A stretch of DNA of 64,000 nt. Source: UBA11889 sp002313255. Its GTDB lineage: Bacteria > Pseudomonadota > Gammaproteobacteria > Pseudomonadales > Azotimanducaceae. Position 1 is the first letter of the stretch; every line of letters starts with the position of its first letter. Where the stretch lies: contig CAJWQX010000003.1 of NCBI GenBank assembly GCA_913045265.1, forward strand, positions 22,242-86,241. The letters are read 5' to 3'. Positions 30,700 through 40,079 of this stretch are shown piece by piece. The notes beneath the pieces are model-generated. The model was not told the origin of the DNA and did not search any database. It worked only from the letters and a program-made list of their open reading frames with translations. The position numbers were made by a program, and so were the translations under genes.

Positions 30700-30729
30700 C
30701 TTATAGCAGCGCACGAAAAACGCTGTCAA
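30700..30729 (-). promoter_or_regulatory. Sigma-70 promoter of hupB
   Basis: TTGACA (30724-30729 read on the minus strand) and TATAAG (30700-30705) are separated by 18 bp, a close match to the sigma-70 consensus, about 55-80 bp upstream of the hupB ATG. This is the clearest promoter in the window. Confidence 0.75.
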
Positions 30730-30772
30730 GCCGCTTATTCAAAGGGATCTATCGAATCCGCTCAATTTTTGG

Positions 30773-33199
30773 TCAGTGTGGGTTAACGACGGGGCCGTCA
30801 TCAATCGGTTTTTTGACCGGGGGCACCTTCGGTTTCGCTGGCAATTCTTCATCCAGCGGCTCTGGTTTTCTCTCAAGCGCGAGCTCGATAACTTGGTCCA
30901 TCCATTTGACTGGACGAATATCTAAGTCTTGTTTGATTTTGTCCGGGACCTCCTTCAGGTCGCGCTCGTTTTCGTCGGGGATGATTACCATCTCGACGCC
31001 TCCACGGTGTGCGGCTAGAAGTTTTTCCTTTAGTCCGCCGATCGGAAGCACTCGCCCACGAAGGGTTATTTCGCCTGTCATCGCGACGTCGGCCCGAACA
31101 GGAATCGCGGTTAGGACCGAAACAACCGCGGTACACATACCTATACCGGCGCTAGGGCCATCCTTGGGTGTCGCACCTTCTGGCACGTGTATATGGATAT
31201 CCGTTGTTTCGTGAAAATCAAGCGGCACGCCTAAAAACGACGCCCTACTCCGAACAAAGGTCAGGGCAGCTTGAATGGACTCCTGCATGACGTCTCCCAA
31301 TGATCCCGTTTTGGTCTGCCGTCCTTTCCCGGGTACTGCAACGGCTTCAATGTTGAGAAGCTCGCCACCTACCTGAGTCCAAGCGAGGCCAGTGACTATA
31401 CCGACCTGGTTTTCTTCTTCGGCACGCCCGAAGTTGAACTTCCGAACGCCATTGTGTTTTTCGAGTGCATCAGGCTCAAGCACCCCCGCGACCGCACCAC
31501 CATCTAGCGCTTGTTCAGTCACTACCTTTCGACATAACTTCGCGATCTCACGCTCCAGCCCGCGCACGCCGGCTTCTTTAGTGTAATAACGAATAAGTTG
31601 TATTAATGCGTCATCGCTGATCGAAAAATTCTCTTTATCGCCCAGTCCATTTAATCGTTTCTGTTTCGGGAGAAGAAATCTTGACGCAATATTTTTCTTT
31701 TCGTCTTCCGTGTAGCCGGGTAACCGGATGACTTCCATTCTGTCCAGCAGCGCCGGTGGAATATTCATTGAATTCGACGTGCAAACAAAAAAGACGTCCG
31801 ATAGGTCATAGTCTATTTCCAGATAGTGATCGTCGAACGCATGGTTTTGCTCCGAATCCAAAACTTCAAGCAGCGCCGACGCCGGATCTCCGCGAAAGTC
31901 CATTCCTATCTTGTCGACTTCGTCTAGAAGAAAAAGAGGATTGCGAACACCCCCTTTAGCTAGCTTTTGAACGATTTTCCCGGGCATCGACCCAATGTAG
32001 GTTCTGCGATGTCCTCGAATCTCCGCTTCATCCCGCACTCCACCCAAGGCCATTCGAATGAATTCGCGATTCGTAGCCCGAGCTATGGATTCGCCCAGTG
32101 AGGTTTTCCCAACCCCAGGTGGACCAACAAAACAAAGAACTGGCCCTTTAACCTTCCCTACCCGGGCCTGAACTGCGAGAAACTCTAGAATCCGTTCCTT
32201 GACTTCATCCAACCCGTAATGGTCAGCATCCAAACGTTCCTTCGCCTTGCGAATATCTTTACGAATTCTTGTACGTTTCTTCCAAGGCACACTCAATAAC
32301 CAATCCAAATAGCTCCGCGAAACGGTCGCTTCGGCAGACATGGGAGCCATGAGCTGGAGTTTCGAAAGTTCGGACGTCGCCTTGACCTTTGCCTCTTTTG
32401 ACATCCCAACTTCTTCGATACGTTTGCGAATCTCGTCGAGCTCGTCTAGCGTCGCCTCGTCATTGCCCAGCTCCTTCTGAATGGCCTTCATCTGCTCGTT
32501 CAAATAGAACTCGCGCTGGCTCTTCTCCATTTGGGTGTTAACCCGCCCTCGAATACTTTTTTCTAACTGCTGTACATCGATTTCTGAATCCAATAATGAG
32601 AACAGCTTTTCCCGACGCACTTGGACATCAACTGCTTCCAGAATTGATTGCTTATCCTCCATGCTGAGCTTTAACTGGGCCGCAATGGTATCGATCAAAC
32701 GTCCTGGATCATCGATGGAGGCGACACTTGCCGCGACGTCCTGGGTAACTTGTTTCGTCGCCTTAACGTAACGGTCAAATTCAGTCATGAGCAATCGGTT
32801 CGTTGCCTCCCGCTCTGATTCGGCAAGTTCGGGAGCCTCTATTACCTCAACTGAGGCCACCAGGAATTCACCTTCATCGTTGAATCGGCGAATCGTCGCA
32901 CGGCTACCCCCTTCAACCAGAACTTTGATGGTCCCGTCGGGAAGCTTGAGTAGTTGCAATAGTGTGGAAACGGTTCCCACCTCATAGAGATCGTTTTCTT
33001 TCGGTCGTTCCGTTTCAGGATCCCTCTTACCAACCAAAAAAACCTGTTTATCTCCCGCCATAGCGTATTCGAGCGCGGCTATCGAGCGAGTAGTTCCCAC
33101 GAATAACGGTTGAACTCCGTGGGGAAATACGACCATGTCGCGCAGTGGAACTACCGCTATGTCACTAAGCAAATTCAATTCAACGGTCATCGATTTCAT
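30773..33199 (-). CDS. lon: ATP-dependent protease Lon
   Basis: AAA+ serine protease for misfolded and regulatory proteins. The 808-residue protein has the N-terminal substrate domain ([13 protein letters not shown]), the Walker [10 protein letters not shown] (about residue 360) and Walker [10 protein letters not shown], and the catalytic pair: Ser in [11 protein letters not shown] and Lys in [10 protein letters not shown]. The C-terminus ends with a lysine/proline-rich tail. ATGs at 33199 and 33190 both lack a strong ribosome site. The gene is downstream of clpX and ahead of hupB, the standard gammaproteobacterial block. A sigma-32 promoter was sought in the gap upstream and not convincingly found. 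Confidence 0.97.
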   Translation of the reverse strand: MKSMTVELNLLSDIAVVPLRDMVVFPHGVQPLFVGTTRSIAALEYAMAGDKQVFLVGKRDPETERPKENDLYEVGTVSTLLQLLKLPDGTIKVLVEGGSRATIRRFNDEGEFLVASVEVIEAPELAESEREATNRLLMTEFDRYVKATKQVTQDVAASVASIDDPGRLIDTIAAQLKLSMEDKQSILEAVDVQVRREKLFSLLDSEIDVQQLEKSIRGRVNTQMEKSQREFYLNEQMKAIQKELGNDEATLDELDEIRKRIEEVGMSKEAKVKATSELSKLQLMAPMSAEATVSRSYLDWLLSVPWKKRTRIRKDIRKAKERLDADHYGLDEVKERILEFLAVQARVGKVKGPVLCFVGPPGVGKTSLGESIARATNREFIRMALGGVRDEAEIRGHRRTYIGSMPGKIVQKLAKGGVRNPLFLLDEVDKIGMDFRGDPASALLEVLDSEQNHAFDDHYLEIDYDLSDVFFVCTSNSMNIPPALLDRMEVIRLPGYTEDEKKNIASRFLLPKQKRLNGLGDKENFSISDDALIQLIRYYTKEAGVRGLEREIAKLCRKVVTEQALDGGAVAGVLEPDALEKHNGVRKFNFGRAEEENQVGIVTGLAWTQVGGELLNIEAVAVPGKGRQTKTGSLGDVMQESIQAALTFVRSRASFLGVPLDFHETTDIHIHVPEGATPKDGPSAGIGMCTAVVSVLTAIPVRADVAMTGEITLRGRVLPIGGLKEKLLAAHRGGVEMVIIPDENERDLKEVPDKIKQDLDIRPVKWMDQVIELALERKPEPLDEELPAKPKVPPVKKPIDDGPVVNPH

Positions 33200-33321
33200 C
33201 CACTTGACGAAGAAACGTCGCGTGCGTCAAGAAAACACACCAACCATATCGAGAAATAAATGTTCAGCGAAAACGAAGCCTGGGCCCACGTTCGAAGATA
33301 CAAAAGCCCAAAGGAAATACC

Positions 33322-34602
33322 TTATTCCTCCGACACAGCCTTGGCTTGATCAGGATTCTCGTACATGAGCATTGGCTCGCTCTCGCCATTGATAACGCTT
33401 GCATCAACCACAACCTTGGAAACAGATTCCAAAGACGGAAGGTCATACATGGTCTCAAGCAGAACCTCCTCCAGAATAGACCGTAAGCCTCGCGCCCCAG
33501 TCTTGCGTTCCATCGCCTTTTTAGCGATAGCAACTAGTGCATCTTGGCGAAAGTCGACCTCAACTCTCTCCATATCGAAGAGCTTTTCGTATTGTTTCGT
33601 CAGCGAATTCTTGGGCTGGGTGAGAATCTTAATCAACGCATCCGAATCCAGCTCTTCTAACGTCGCAACAATGGGCAGCCGCCCAACGAACTCAGGAATA
33701 AGGCCGTACCTAATCAGATCTTCCGGTTCGACTTTGCGCAGTGTTTGACCGATGTTCTTTAGCTCTTCTTCCCCGCTGACTTCTGCGGAAAATCCGATCC
33801 CACTTTGATCTGATCGATCCAAAATAACCTTATCTAATCCCGAAAAGGCTCCACCACATATAAACAAAATATTCGCGGTATCAACCTGCAGAAACTCTTG
33901 CTGAGGATGCTTCCTACCACCTTGGGGCGGGACAGACGCTACGGTTCCCTCGATAAGTTTTAACAGCGCTTGCTGAACGCCCTCGCCGGACACATCGCGT
34001 GTTATCGATGGGTTATCAGATTTCCGCGAAATCTTATCAATCTCATCAATGTAAACGATGCCTACTTGTGCCCGCTCGACATCGTAGTCACATTTCTGAA
34101 GGAGTTTTTGAATGATGTTTTCAACGTCCTCACCCACATAACCTGCTTCAGTGAGTGTCGTCGCATCTGCAATCGTAAATGGCACGTCCAGGAGTCGTGC
34201 AAGAGTTTCTGCGAGCAGCGTCTTACCACAGCCCGTTGGCCCGATGAGAAGGATGTTCGATTTCGACAGCTCAACTTCATCCTTGGTCCCGCTATGGTTA
34301 AGCCGCTTGTAATGGTTGTAGACGGCAACAGAGAGTACTTTTTTTGCGTGCTCTTGACCGATTACATATTCGTCCAGGATGCCCTTAATTTCCGCGGGAA
34401 TGGGTAACTTGGTTGTTTCTTTGGCGTCCGAGCTTTCCTGCACTTCCTCGCGAATGATGTCGTTGCAGAGCTCTACGCATTCATCACAAATAAATACCGA
34501 GGGCCCGGCAATCAGCTTTCGAACCTCATGTTGACTCTTACCACAAAACGAGCAGTAAAGAAGCTTCCCTGAGTCGTCACCCTTATTATCGTCGTCTGCC
34601 AT
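33322..34602 (-). CDS. clpX: ATP-dependent Clp protease ATP-binding subunit ClpX
   Basis: AAA+ unfoldase that feeds ClpP. The 426-residue protein starts with the C4 zinc domain ([10 protein letters not shown], then [10 protein letters not shown]), has Walker [11 protein letters not shown] and Walker [10 protein letters not shown], the pore loop GYVGEDVE, and the ClpP-docking loop IGFSAEV. It lies 116 bp downstream of clpP and 122 bp upstream of lon. The order clpP-clpX-lon is the usual one. The start ATG at 34602 is clear from the zinc-domain position. Confidence 0.97.
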   Translation of the reverse strand: MADDDNKGDDSGKLLYCSFCGKSQHEVRKLIAGPSVFICDECVELCNDIIREEVQESSDAKETTKLPIPAEIKGILDEYVIGQEHAKKVLSVAVYNHYKRLNHSGTKDEVELSKSNILLIGPTGCGKTLLAETLARLLDVPFTIADATTLTEAGYVGEDVENIIQKLLQKCDYDVERAQVGIVYIDEIDKISRKSDNPSITRDVSGEGVQQALLKLIEGTVASVPPQGGRKHPQQEFLQVDTANILFICGGAFSGLDKVILDRSDQSGIGFSAEVSGEEELKNIGQTLRKVEPEDLIRYGLIPEFVGRLPIVATLEELDSDALIKILTQPKNSLTKQYEKLFDMERVEVDFRQDALVAIAKKAMERKTGARGLRSILEEVLLETMYDLPSLESVSKVVVDASVINGESEPMLMYENPDQAKAVSEE

Positions 34603-34718
34603 ACAAACTTTTCGCTCTAGAAACCGCCTCTAACCATGCTGTCTCGATACATATTTTGCAAGTTTCATGCCTCTAAGCCGCAATTTCTCTGGGGAAAACG
34701 TTCCTATTCAAACTCCTA

Positions 34719-35354
34719 TTACAGCTCGCTATCGGTTCTATTACGAGCGTGTTGCACCGTGTCCACCAGTCCATATTCAAGTGCTTCCTCCGGACTCATC
34801 CAGTAATCCCGGTCGGTATCTTCGGCAATCTTTTCGATCGCCTGGGACGTATGTTCGGCAAGGATTTCATTCAGTCGAGTCCGTATTAGAACGATCTCGC
34901 GAGCTTGAATTTCGATATCAGACGCAACGCCCTGCGAACCACCAGATGGCTGATGCAGCATCATCCTGGAGTTGGGAAGCGCAACGCGTTTTCCGTCAGC
35001 ACCTGCAGCCAGCAAAAATGCTCCCATACTTGCTGCTTGTCCCACGCACATGGTGGCAATGTCGCAACGAACAAATTGCATTGTATCGTAAACGGACAAA
35101 CCAGCAGTCACTGATCCACCTGGCGAGTTGATGTAAAGGTGTATGTCCTTGTCGGGGTTTTCTGACTCCAGCCATAAGAGCTGGGCCACGATGAGATTTG
35201 CGACGACATCATCCAAGGGTCCGCAAAGAAAAACGATGCGTTCCTTCAAGAGTCTCGAGTATATGTCGTAAGAGCGCTCACCTCGGGCACTCTGTTCCAA
35301 CACCATGGGTACCAAGCCCAGATTTCTAGTAGGGATAGCAATTTCGTCGTTCAC
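34719..35354 (-). CDS. clpP: ATP-dependent Clp protease proteolytic subunit
   Basis: Serine protease that forms the tetradecameric chamber docked by ClpX. Catalytic Ser is in [11 protein letters not shown], His in MLHQPSGG, and Asp lies further on ([13 protein letters not shown] segment). The start is a GTG at 35354 with a strong GGAGG upstream, overlapping the tig stop as GTGA, so tig and clpP are coupled. The length of 211 residues includes the usual short propeptide region. Confidence 0.96.
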   Translation of the reverse strand: MNDEIAIPTRNLGLVPMVLEQSARGERSYDIYSRLLKERIVFLCGPLDDVVANLIVAQLLWLESENPDKDIHLYINSPGGSVTAGLSVYDTMQFVRCDIATMCVGQAASMGAFLLAAGADGKRVALPNSRMMLHQPSGGSQGVASDIEIQAREIVLIRTRLNEILAEHTSQAIEKIAEDTDRDYWMSPEEALEYGLVDTVQHARNRTDSEL

Positions 35355-36727
35355 GTTTCCTCCATTGAGTCTTCAGTCGTGCCTTTAGCGTCTTCTTCAT
35401 GGCTCGAATCTATTGGTTCGGTCACAGTAGCGCGACCAGACACAATATCGTCGTAATCACTTTCGACGACTTGGATCTGAGCCACCTCTAATACTTGGTC
35501 AACAACCTGATCTTCAAGAACTGAGAGCTGTATTTGCCGCAACTGTGTTTCATTCGAATAATACCAATTCACGATTTGTTCTGGCTGGTCGTAAGGTTTC
35601 GAAAGCTCGTCAACACGCTCCCTCACACGATCTTCATCTACCTTCAGATCGCATGTTTCTACAATGCGGTTTACCACCAGCCCAATGCGCACCCTTTTTT
35701 CGGCTTCCCCAGAAAAAAGGTCGGACGGTAACTGCGGCTTTTCTGACGAAGGATCTATTCGTAACTGTTGGAGCATCTGCGTTCTCAGCGTCTCCGATTC
35801 ATTCTCAACCAGAGATTGTGGGAGCTGAAATTCGTGAATCTCTGACAGCCCATCCAATACTTGACGTTTTACCTGACCACGAGCAGCCGTTTTCAATTCG
35901 CGCTGCATATTCTCATGTATTTGGTTGCGAAAGGCTTCTTCTCCTCCCTCCTCAATGCCAAAACTTGAAAAGAATTTTTCGTCCAATTCTGGCAAATGAG
36001 GTGCTTCGATTTTAGTCACCGTCAAATCAAATACCGCCTCTTGCCCCTGTAACTTCTCGTCTTGATATTCGTTGGGAAATTTAACGGAAATGAGCTTGTT
36101 TTCGCTGACACTCATTCCACTAACACCAACATCTAAATCTTCAATCATCTGCCCCTCGCCAACGAGGAAAGCCACTTCTTCCGCCCTGCTACCTTCGAAC
36201 AACTCTCCAGCTATAGTGCCCTCAAAATCCACCGTCACGCGGTCTCCTATTTCAGCGGGCCGTTCCGCTTCATGGAAGTGTTTTCGCTCCTGTCGCAAAC
36301 GTTCAATCATTCCATCGAGATCCTCGTCTCGAACAATGCCCTCCGGCCTTTTAACGCTAACTTGGCTGAGGTCTGAAACATCGAACTTTGGGAATATCTC
36401 GAAGGTCGCTGTAAATTCAAGATCGGCGCCAACATCCATATTGATCACTTCTAGTTCGGGGGATCCCGCGGGAGCAAGCTCCTCTTTTTGTACCGCGTCC
36501 ATATAACTCGACTGAATCATTTCCTGAGCAACTTCTTGACGAACGGAAGCCCCGAAACGACGACGTACTTCTTTAAAAGGAACCTTGCCGGGACGAAAAC
36601 CATCCAGTTTCACGCGCTGACTCGTTTCTTTGAGTTTTTCGTTGATGCGCTGTTCAAAGGATTCCGCCGCTACAGCAATTTTCAGCCGGCGTTGCAGCCC
36701 TCCAGTCGTTTCTATCGAGACTTCCAT
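35351..36727 (-). CDS. tig: Trigger factor (ribosome-associated chaperone, PPIase)
   Basis: First chaperone met by nascent chains at the ribosome exit. The 458-residue protein has the ribosome-binding signature GFRPGKVP near residue 43, a central FKBP-like PPIase domain ([17 protein letters not shown]), and an elongated C-terminal SurA-like domain ending in an acidic tail. The ATG at 36727 begins [10 protein letters not shown]; the longer frame to 36793 runs through tRNA-His and is not real. The start codon lies only 21 bases from the tRNA-His 3' end and has a weak ribosome site. The end overlaps clpP. Confidence 0.95.
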   Translation of the reverse strand: MEVSIETTGGLQRRLKIAVAAESFEQRINEKLKETSQRVKLDGFRPGKVPFKEVRRRFGASVRQEVAQEMIQSSYMDAVQKEELAPAGSPELEVINMDVGADLEFTATFEIFPKFDVSDLSQVSVKRPEGIVRDEDLDGMIERLRQERKHFHEAERPAEIGDRVTVDFEGTIAGELFEGSRAEEVAFLVGEGQMIEDLDVGVSGMSVSENKLISVKFPNEYQDEKLQGQEAVFDLTVTKIEAPHLPELDEKFFSSFGIEEGGEEAFRNQIHENMQRELKTAARGQVKRQVLDGLSEIHEFQLPQSLVENESETLRTQMLQQLRIDPSSEKPQLPSDLFSGEAEKRVRIGLVVNRIVETCDLKVDEDRVRERVDELSKPYDQPEQIVNWYYSNETQLRQIQLSVLEDQVVDQVLEVAQIQVVESDYDDIVSGRATVTEPIDSSHEEDAKGTTEDSMEET

Positions 36728-36748
36728 ACCGTGTTTGTTATCTCGCGG

Positions 36749-36825
36749 TGGGGTGGATGATGGGGCTTGAACCCACGACCGCCGGAACCACAATCCGGAG
36801 CTCTACCAGCTGAGCTACATCCACC
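36749..36825 (-). tRNA. tRNA-His (GTG)
   Basis: Cloverleaf with acceptor GTGGATG / CATCCAC, an extra 5' G facing discriminator C (the tRNA-His identity pair), anticodon GTG, TTCAAGC T-loop and encoded CCA. Tig begins 21 bases downstream, so the tRNA is probably cut from a tRNA-tig transcript. The 178 bp to the next tRNA holds nothing I recognise. Confidence 0.96.
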
Positions 36826-37003
36826 ATTGAACCTCTTCTTAACAATTCCAGGTCTCTTAACAGCCCGACGGACGATCTTTTCCTCCGATCCTCGGCAGAA
36901 ATAAGATCACGAGTCCCGGTCCGCAGCGGCGCGAAATCCTATCAGAAAACGTAAATCGGATCGCGGTGGAGTATTACCGTTCTTTATCGCTTTGGGAATC
37001 TTA

Positions 37004-37080
37004 TGGCGCGCCTGGAAGGACTCGAACCTTCAACCCTCGGCTTAGAAGGCCGATACTCTATCCCGTTGAGCTACAGGCGC
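37004..37080 (-). tRNA. tRNA-Arg (TCT)
   Basis: Acceptor GCGCCTG / CAGGCGC, anticodon TCT within CCTTCTAAG, T-loop TTCGAGT and encoded CCA with discriminator G. It decodes AGA/AGG. Confidence 0.95.
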
Positions 37081-37104
37081 AAAAGGACTGAACACTAACA
37101 ACGT

Positions 37105-37182
37105 TTGGTCGGGGTAGAGAGATTTGAACTCCCGACATCCTGCTCCCAAAGCAGGCGCGCTACCAGACTGCGCTATACCCCG
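37105..37182 (-). tRNA. tRNA-Pro (TGG)
   Basis: Acceptor CGGGGTA / TACCCCG, anticodon TGG in the loop TTTGGGA, discriminator A and encoded CCA. It is the first tRNA of the Pro-Arg-His cluster leading into tig. Confidence 0.93.
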
Positions 37183-37195
37183 CTGCACCGCGTCT

Positions 37196-37201
37196 ATCAT
37201 A
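37196..37201 (-). promoter_or_regulatory. Possible -10 element of the tRNA-Pro/Arg/His cluster
   Basis: TATGAT lies 13 bases upstream of tRNA-Pro, followed by a GC-rich stretch typical of stable-RNA promoters. No clear TTGACA is found at the right distance, so the call is tentative. The 181 bp between the tRNA and folD shows nothing else I can name. Confidence 0.3.
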
Positions 37202-37363
37202 CATCTCGTTACCAGCTCATGCGCGGCTAGAAGGCACCGCGATGCGGGGCCTTACTGAGCCGCGAAGGATTGGTCAACAAAAGTTTTGCGTGTTTACGGA
37301 CAACCATAGTTCACATAAAGTCCGTTTCGAAGTCCCCGACCTCAGTTTTTTCAAGAGACCTTC

Positions 37364-38218
37364 ATGTCAGCACGAATTCTCGATGGTGAAGTGATTGCCA
37401 AGTCCATAAAAGATGAGATTGCAAGACGCACTATCAAACGCGTCGACGACGGACATCGCCCCCCCGGATTAGCCATCATTTTGGTAGGCGACAACCCTTC
37501 GTCTCACGTCTACGTGCGGCTCAAAAAGAAGGATTGTGAGGTGGTTGGCTTCCATACCAAAATATGTCTTTTCGACGAGTCCGCATCTGAAAATGAGGTC
37601 ATTTCCTGTGTCCAGCGCTTTAACCGTAACGAAAATATTGATGGCATCTTGGTCCAGCTGCCGCTACCTGCTCAAATTGACACGTTAACCGTCATCAAAA
37701 CCATGAATCCGGAAAAGGACGTTGACGGAATTCACCCATACAATCTCGGCATGCTGACCTTACGCGAGCCTGCGATACGCTCGTGCACGTCGAAAGGCAT
37801 CATGACGCTCTTGGACCAAACCGACATCCCGATCCGTGGTCTTGATGCTACCGTCGTGGGTGCATCGAATCATGTCGGTCGCCCAACCTGCCTCGAACTA
37901 TTACGAGCGGGTTGTACAGTAACAAGCTGTCACCGATTTTCACGAGACACCAAGTCCCACGTCGTCTCCGCCGACATCGTGATTAGTGCAACCGGCGTCG
38001 CCGGTCTGATCAAAGGTAATTGGATAAAACCAGGTGCCATCGTTATTGATGTTGGTATCGAACGTCAGGTAGATGGGTCGCTTCGTGGAGATGTTGATTT
38101 CGACAGCGTAATCAAGGTGGCCGGCTGGTTAACCCCGGTTCCAGGCGGCGTCGGACCAATGACACGGGTATCTATACTCGAGAACGTATTGGAAGCGGCG
38201 GAGAAGGTTGCGCCATGA
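37364..38218 (+). CDS. folD: Methylenetetrahydrofolate dehydrogenase / cyclohydrolase FolD
   Basis: Bifunctional one-carbon enzyme interconverting methylene-, methenyl- and formyl-tetrahydrofolate with NADP. The 284-residue protein shows VGDNPSSHVYVRLKKKDCE with the catalytic Lys, ILVQLPLP, DVDGIHPYN, VVGASNHVGRP (the GASN version of the cofactor loop, as in E. coli) and PGGVGPMT. The ATG is at 37364; its stop overlaps lpxH by 4 bp. Folate one-carbon supply is relevant to MetH and to purine synthesis (PurF) in the same window. Confidence 0.95.
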   Translation: MSARILDGEVIAKSIKDEIARRTIKRVDDGHRPPGLAIILVGDNPSSHVYVRLKKKDCEVVGFHTKICLFDESASENEVISCVQRFNRNENIDGILVQLPLPAQIDTLTVIKTMNPEKDVDGIHPYNLGMLTLREPAIRSCTSKGIMTLLDQTDIPIRGLDATVVGASNHVGRPTCLELLRAGCTVTSCHRFSRDTKSHVVSADIVISATGVAGLIKGNWIKPGAIVIDVGIERQVDGSLRGDVDFDSVIKVAGWLTPVPGGVGPMTRVSILENVLEAAEKVAP

Positions 38219-38925
38219 GCGCCATATGCATATCGGACTTGCACCTTGACGTTACGGTTCCGAAAAGGCTCGACGCGCTCAACAATTTATTGGTTCTTGA
38301 ATCGGAAAAAGTTGAAGCCATCTACATCCTTGGTGATTTGGTGGAGGCGTGGGTTGGTGACGACGACGACGGCCAATTTGCGGACGAGCTTCGTACCATT
38401 CTTGCAGGTTGTGTGCAACACACTGCCCTATACATAATGCACGGTAACCGTGATTTCCTCATTGGAAAGAAGTTCGCAAACGACACGGGCGCTTATCTTA
38501 TTGACGATCCGGTAACGGTTGAAGTTGAAGGGCGGCGAGTTTTGTTAGCGCACGGAGACGCTTTCTGTACAAAAGACGAGCCGTATCAGCAGATGCGAAA
38601 GCTTTTCCGCTCAGCAGATTGGCAGCGAGATATTCTTAGCCGCACATTACAAGAACGTATCCACTTAGCCAATGAAATGCGTGAACAAAGTCGCCAAACA
38701 AATGCGAATAAATCTCAGAACATCATGGACGTAACAGACGAGGTTGTATTATCCATAATGCAAGAAAACGCCTGCGATGTACTTGTACACGGACACACAC
38801 ATCGCCCGGGGATCCATCGATTGGATGACGTGAAGACTAGGTATGTGCTTGGAGATTGGAACCGTTGCGGCTGGCTCGCCCGTATCGAAGAAAGCGGCAT
38901 CAGTTTAGAGTGTTTTTCTGTCTAG
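38215..38925 (+). CDS. lpxH: UDP-2,3-diacylglucosamine diphosphatase
   Basis: Peripheral inner-membrane hydrolase giving lipid X in lipid A synthesis. Metallophosphatase residues are in order: ISDLHL (Asp, His), GDLVEAW (Asp), HGNRDF (Asn, Asp), LAHGDA (His) and VHGHTHRPG (His pair). The 236-residue length matches the 240-residue E. coli protein. The ATG overlaps the folD stop, and the gene end overlaps the stop of the convergent miaE. folD-lpxH sit close together in Pseudomonas as well. Confidence 0.94.
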   Translation: MSAICISDLHLDVTVPKRLDALNNLLVLESEKVEAIYILGDLVEAWVGDDDDGQFADELRTILAGCVQHTALYIMHGNRDFLIGKKFANDTGAYLIDDPVTVEVEGRRVLLAHGDAFCTKDEPYQQMRKLFRSADWQRDILSRTLQERIHLANEMREQSRQTNANKSQNIMDVTDEVVLSIMQENACDVLVHGHTHRPGIHRLDDVKTRYVLGDWNRCGWLARIEESGISLECFSV

Positions 38926-39551
38926 ACAATTTCTGACTCGGTATCGAGTTCGACGGTGGGGCCACTGTGAAAACGAAACTCTTTGTCCGCGGTGGTTATA
39001 AAGTTATTTTCCTCCTCTAGAATCACGTCGATACGCGCCCGTACGTCCTTCTCGTCTCCATATTCCAAAGCCAGCTGTCGGTATGCGTCAAAATGCCGTT
39101 TTTCCGAATCCAAAAGACTTCGGTATAAACCCGCAAGATGCACATCAACAACGTCGGCGAGCAACGCGAAACGCTCGCAACTGCGAGCCTCAATGACACT
39201 AGCAACCAACAGCGTATCGACCAGTCGTTGCGGTTCGTGGGACCGGACCATCTTTTTCAGCGCTCCAGCATAGCGGCTCGCCGAAACGTGCCGATAAGCA
39301 ATGCCTCTCTCCTCAATGACCCGTGCAACTTGCTCAAAGTGCCGCAACTCTTCTCGAGCCAGTCTGGATAATCGTTGCAAAAGGCGCGGTTTTTCCACAT
39401 AGCGATAGATAAGAGACAAGGCAGTACTCGCCGCTTTCTTTTCGCAATTGGCGTGATCGATCAAAAGTAGGTCGGCGTTTGATATCGCGCTCTTGATCCA
39501 TGCCTCGGGCGTTGCGACACGCAAATATTGCGCTATTACCAATGGAATCAT
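38922..39551 (-). CDS. miaE: tRNA-(ms2io6A37) hydroxylase MiaE
   Basis: Diiron monooxygenase that hydroxylates the isopentenyl side chain of adenosine 37 in some tRNAs. The ferritin-like four-helix fold has iron ligands in HANCEKK, REELRHFEQV, SVIEARSCERF and SEKRHFDAY. The product is 209 residues. The ATG overlaps the stop of the upstream DUF1289 gene, so they are coupled. MiaE needs MiaA and MiaB, which should exist elsewhere in the genome. Confidence 0.9.
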   Translation of the reverse strand: MIPLVIAQYLRVATPEAWIKSAISNADLLLIDHANCEKKAASTALSLIYRYVEKPRLLQRLSRLAREELRHFEQVARVIEERGIAYRHVSASRYAGALKKMVRSHEPQRLVDTLLVASVIEARSCERFALLADVVDVHLAGLYRSLLDSEKRHFDAYRQLALEYGDEKDVRARIDVILEEENNFITTADKEFRFHSGPTVELDTESEIV

Positions 39552-39979
39552 AGCGCGAGAGTTTTAAAGCTGCGCTCGTAATAGGCGGTCGAGCGGATAT
39601 AGAACTCACGATCGATCGACCTTAGTACATCGCTCGACAACACGTCCCGCGGCAAGCCCAGAGGTTCGAGCCCAGCCTCTGAGGGTTTTCGTACAACGTT
39701 TTTCAACACAGCCAAAACGAGCGGCGCAAATTCGCTAGGATCCGTGTCAATCATTGACTCTAATGTTCGCCGCCATCGAATCTGATCGTACACGCGCACG
39801 CAAGCTCGGACACTTTCGTGATGCAGTTTGATCAGGCGTAACCGTACTCGCTCTTGTTGATCCGAGTCGTAACCGTTCCAACCGACGATCTCGTGAGAAA
39901 AACGCTTACATCCCCTACAAACCAAATCACCGTACGTTGTAGAACACACTCCGACACAGGGTGTCCTTCGGTTAATCAA
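39548..39979 (-). CDS. DUF1289 family protein with a C-terminal extension
   Basis: A 143-residue protein. The first 50 residues carry the DUF1289 cysteine cluster, RTPCVGVCSTTYGDLVCRGCKRF, split as PCVGVC and CRGCKRF, which likely binds iron or zinc. The C-terminal 90 residues are unlike the usual short family members and unassigned. The start is a TTG at 39979 with no alternative nearby. It is coupled to miaE by a 4-bp overlap and follows purF across 100 bp. Confidence 0.65.
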   Translation of the reverse strand: MINRRTPCVGVCSTTYGDLVCRGCKRFSHEIVGWNGYDSDQQERVRLRLIKLHHESVRACVRVYDQIRWRRTLESMIDTDPSEFAPLVLAVLKNVVRKPSEAGLEPLGLPRDVLSSDVLRSIDREFYIRSTAYYERSFKTLAL

Positions 39980-40079
39980 CGTTCAAGCCGCCAGCAACCC
40001 GCGCACATCATCGCATCGAACGCGCTTGTTGCGCTCAATCCTCATCGAAACTCGCGCTGAATTGAGCGTCACTCAATCA

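Noticed and set aside
34667..35131. Plus-strand open frame opposite clpP
   Set aside because: clpP on the other strand is intact and conserved; the frame has no family resemblance.
36728..36793. Trigger factor reading frame extended upstream through the tRNA-His region
   Set aside because: The extra 22 residues are encoded by tRNA-His bases and do not align to trigger factor; the ATG at 36727 is the real start.
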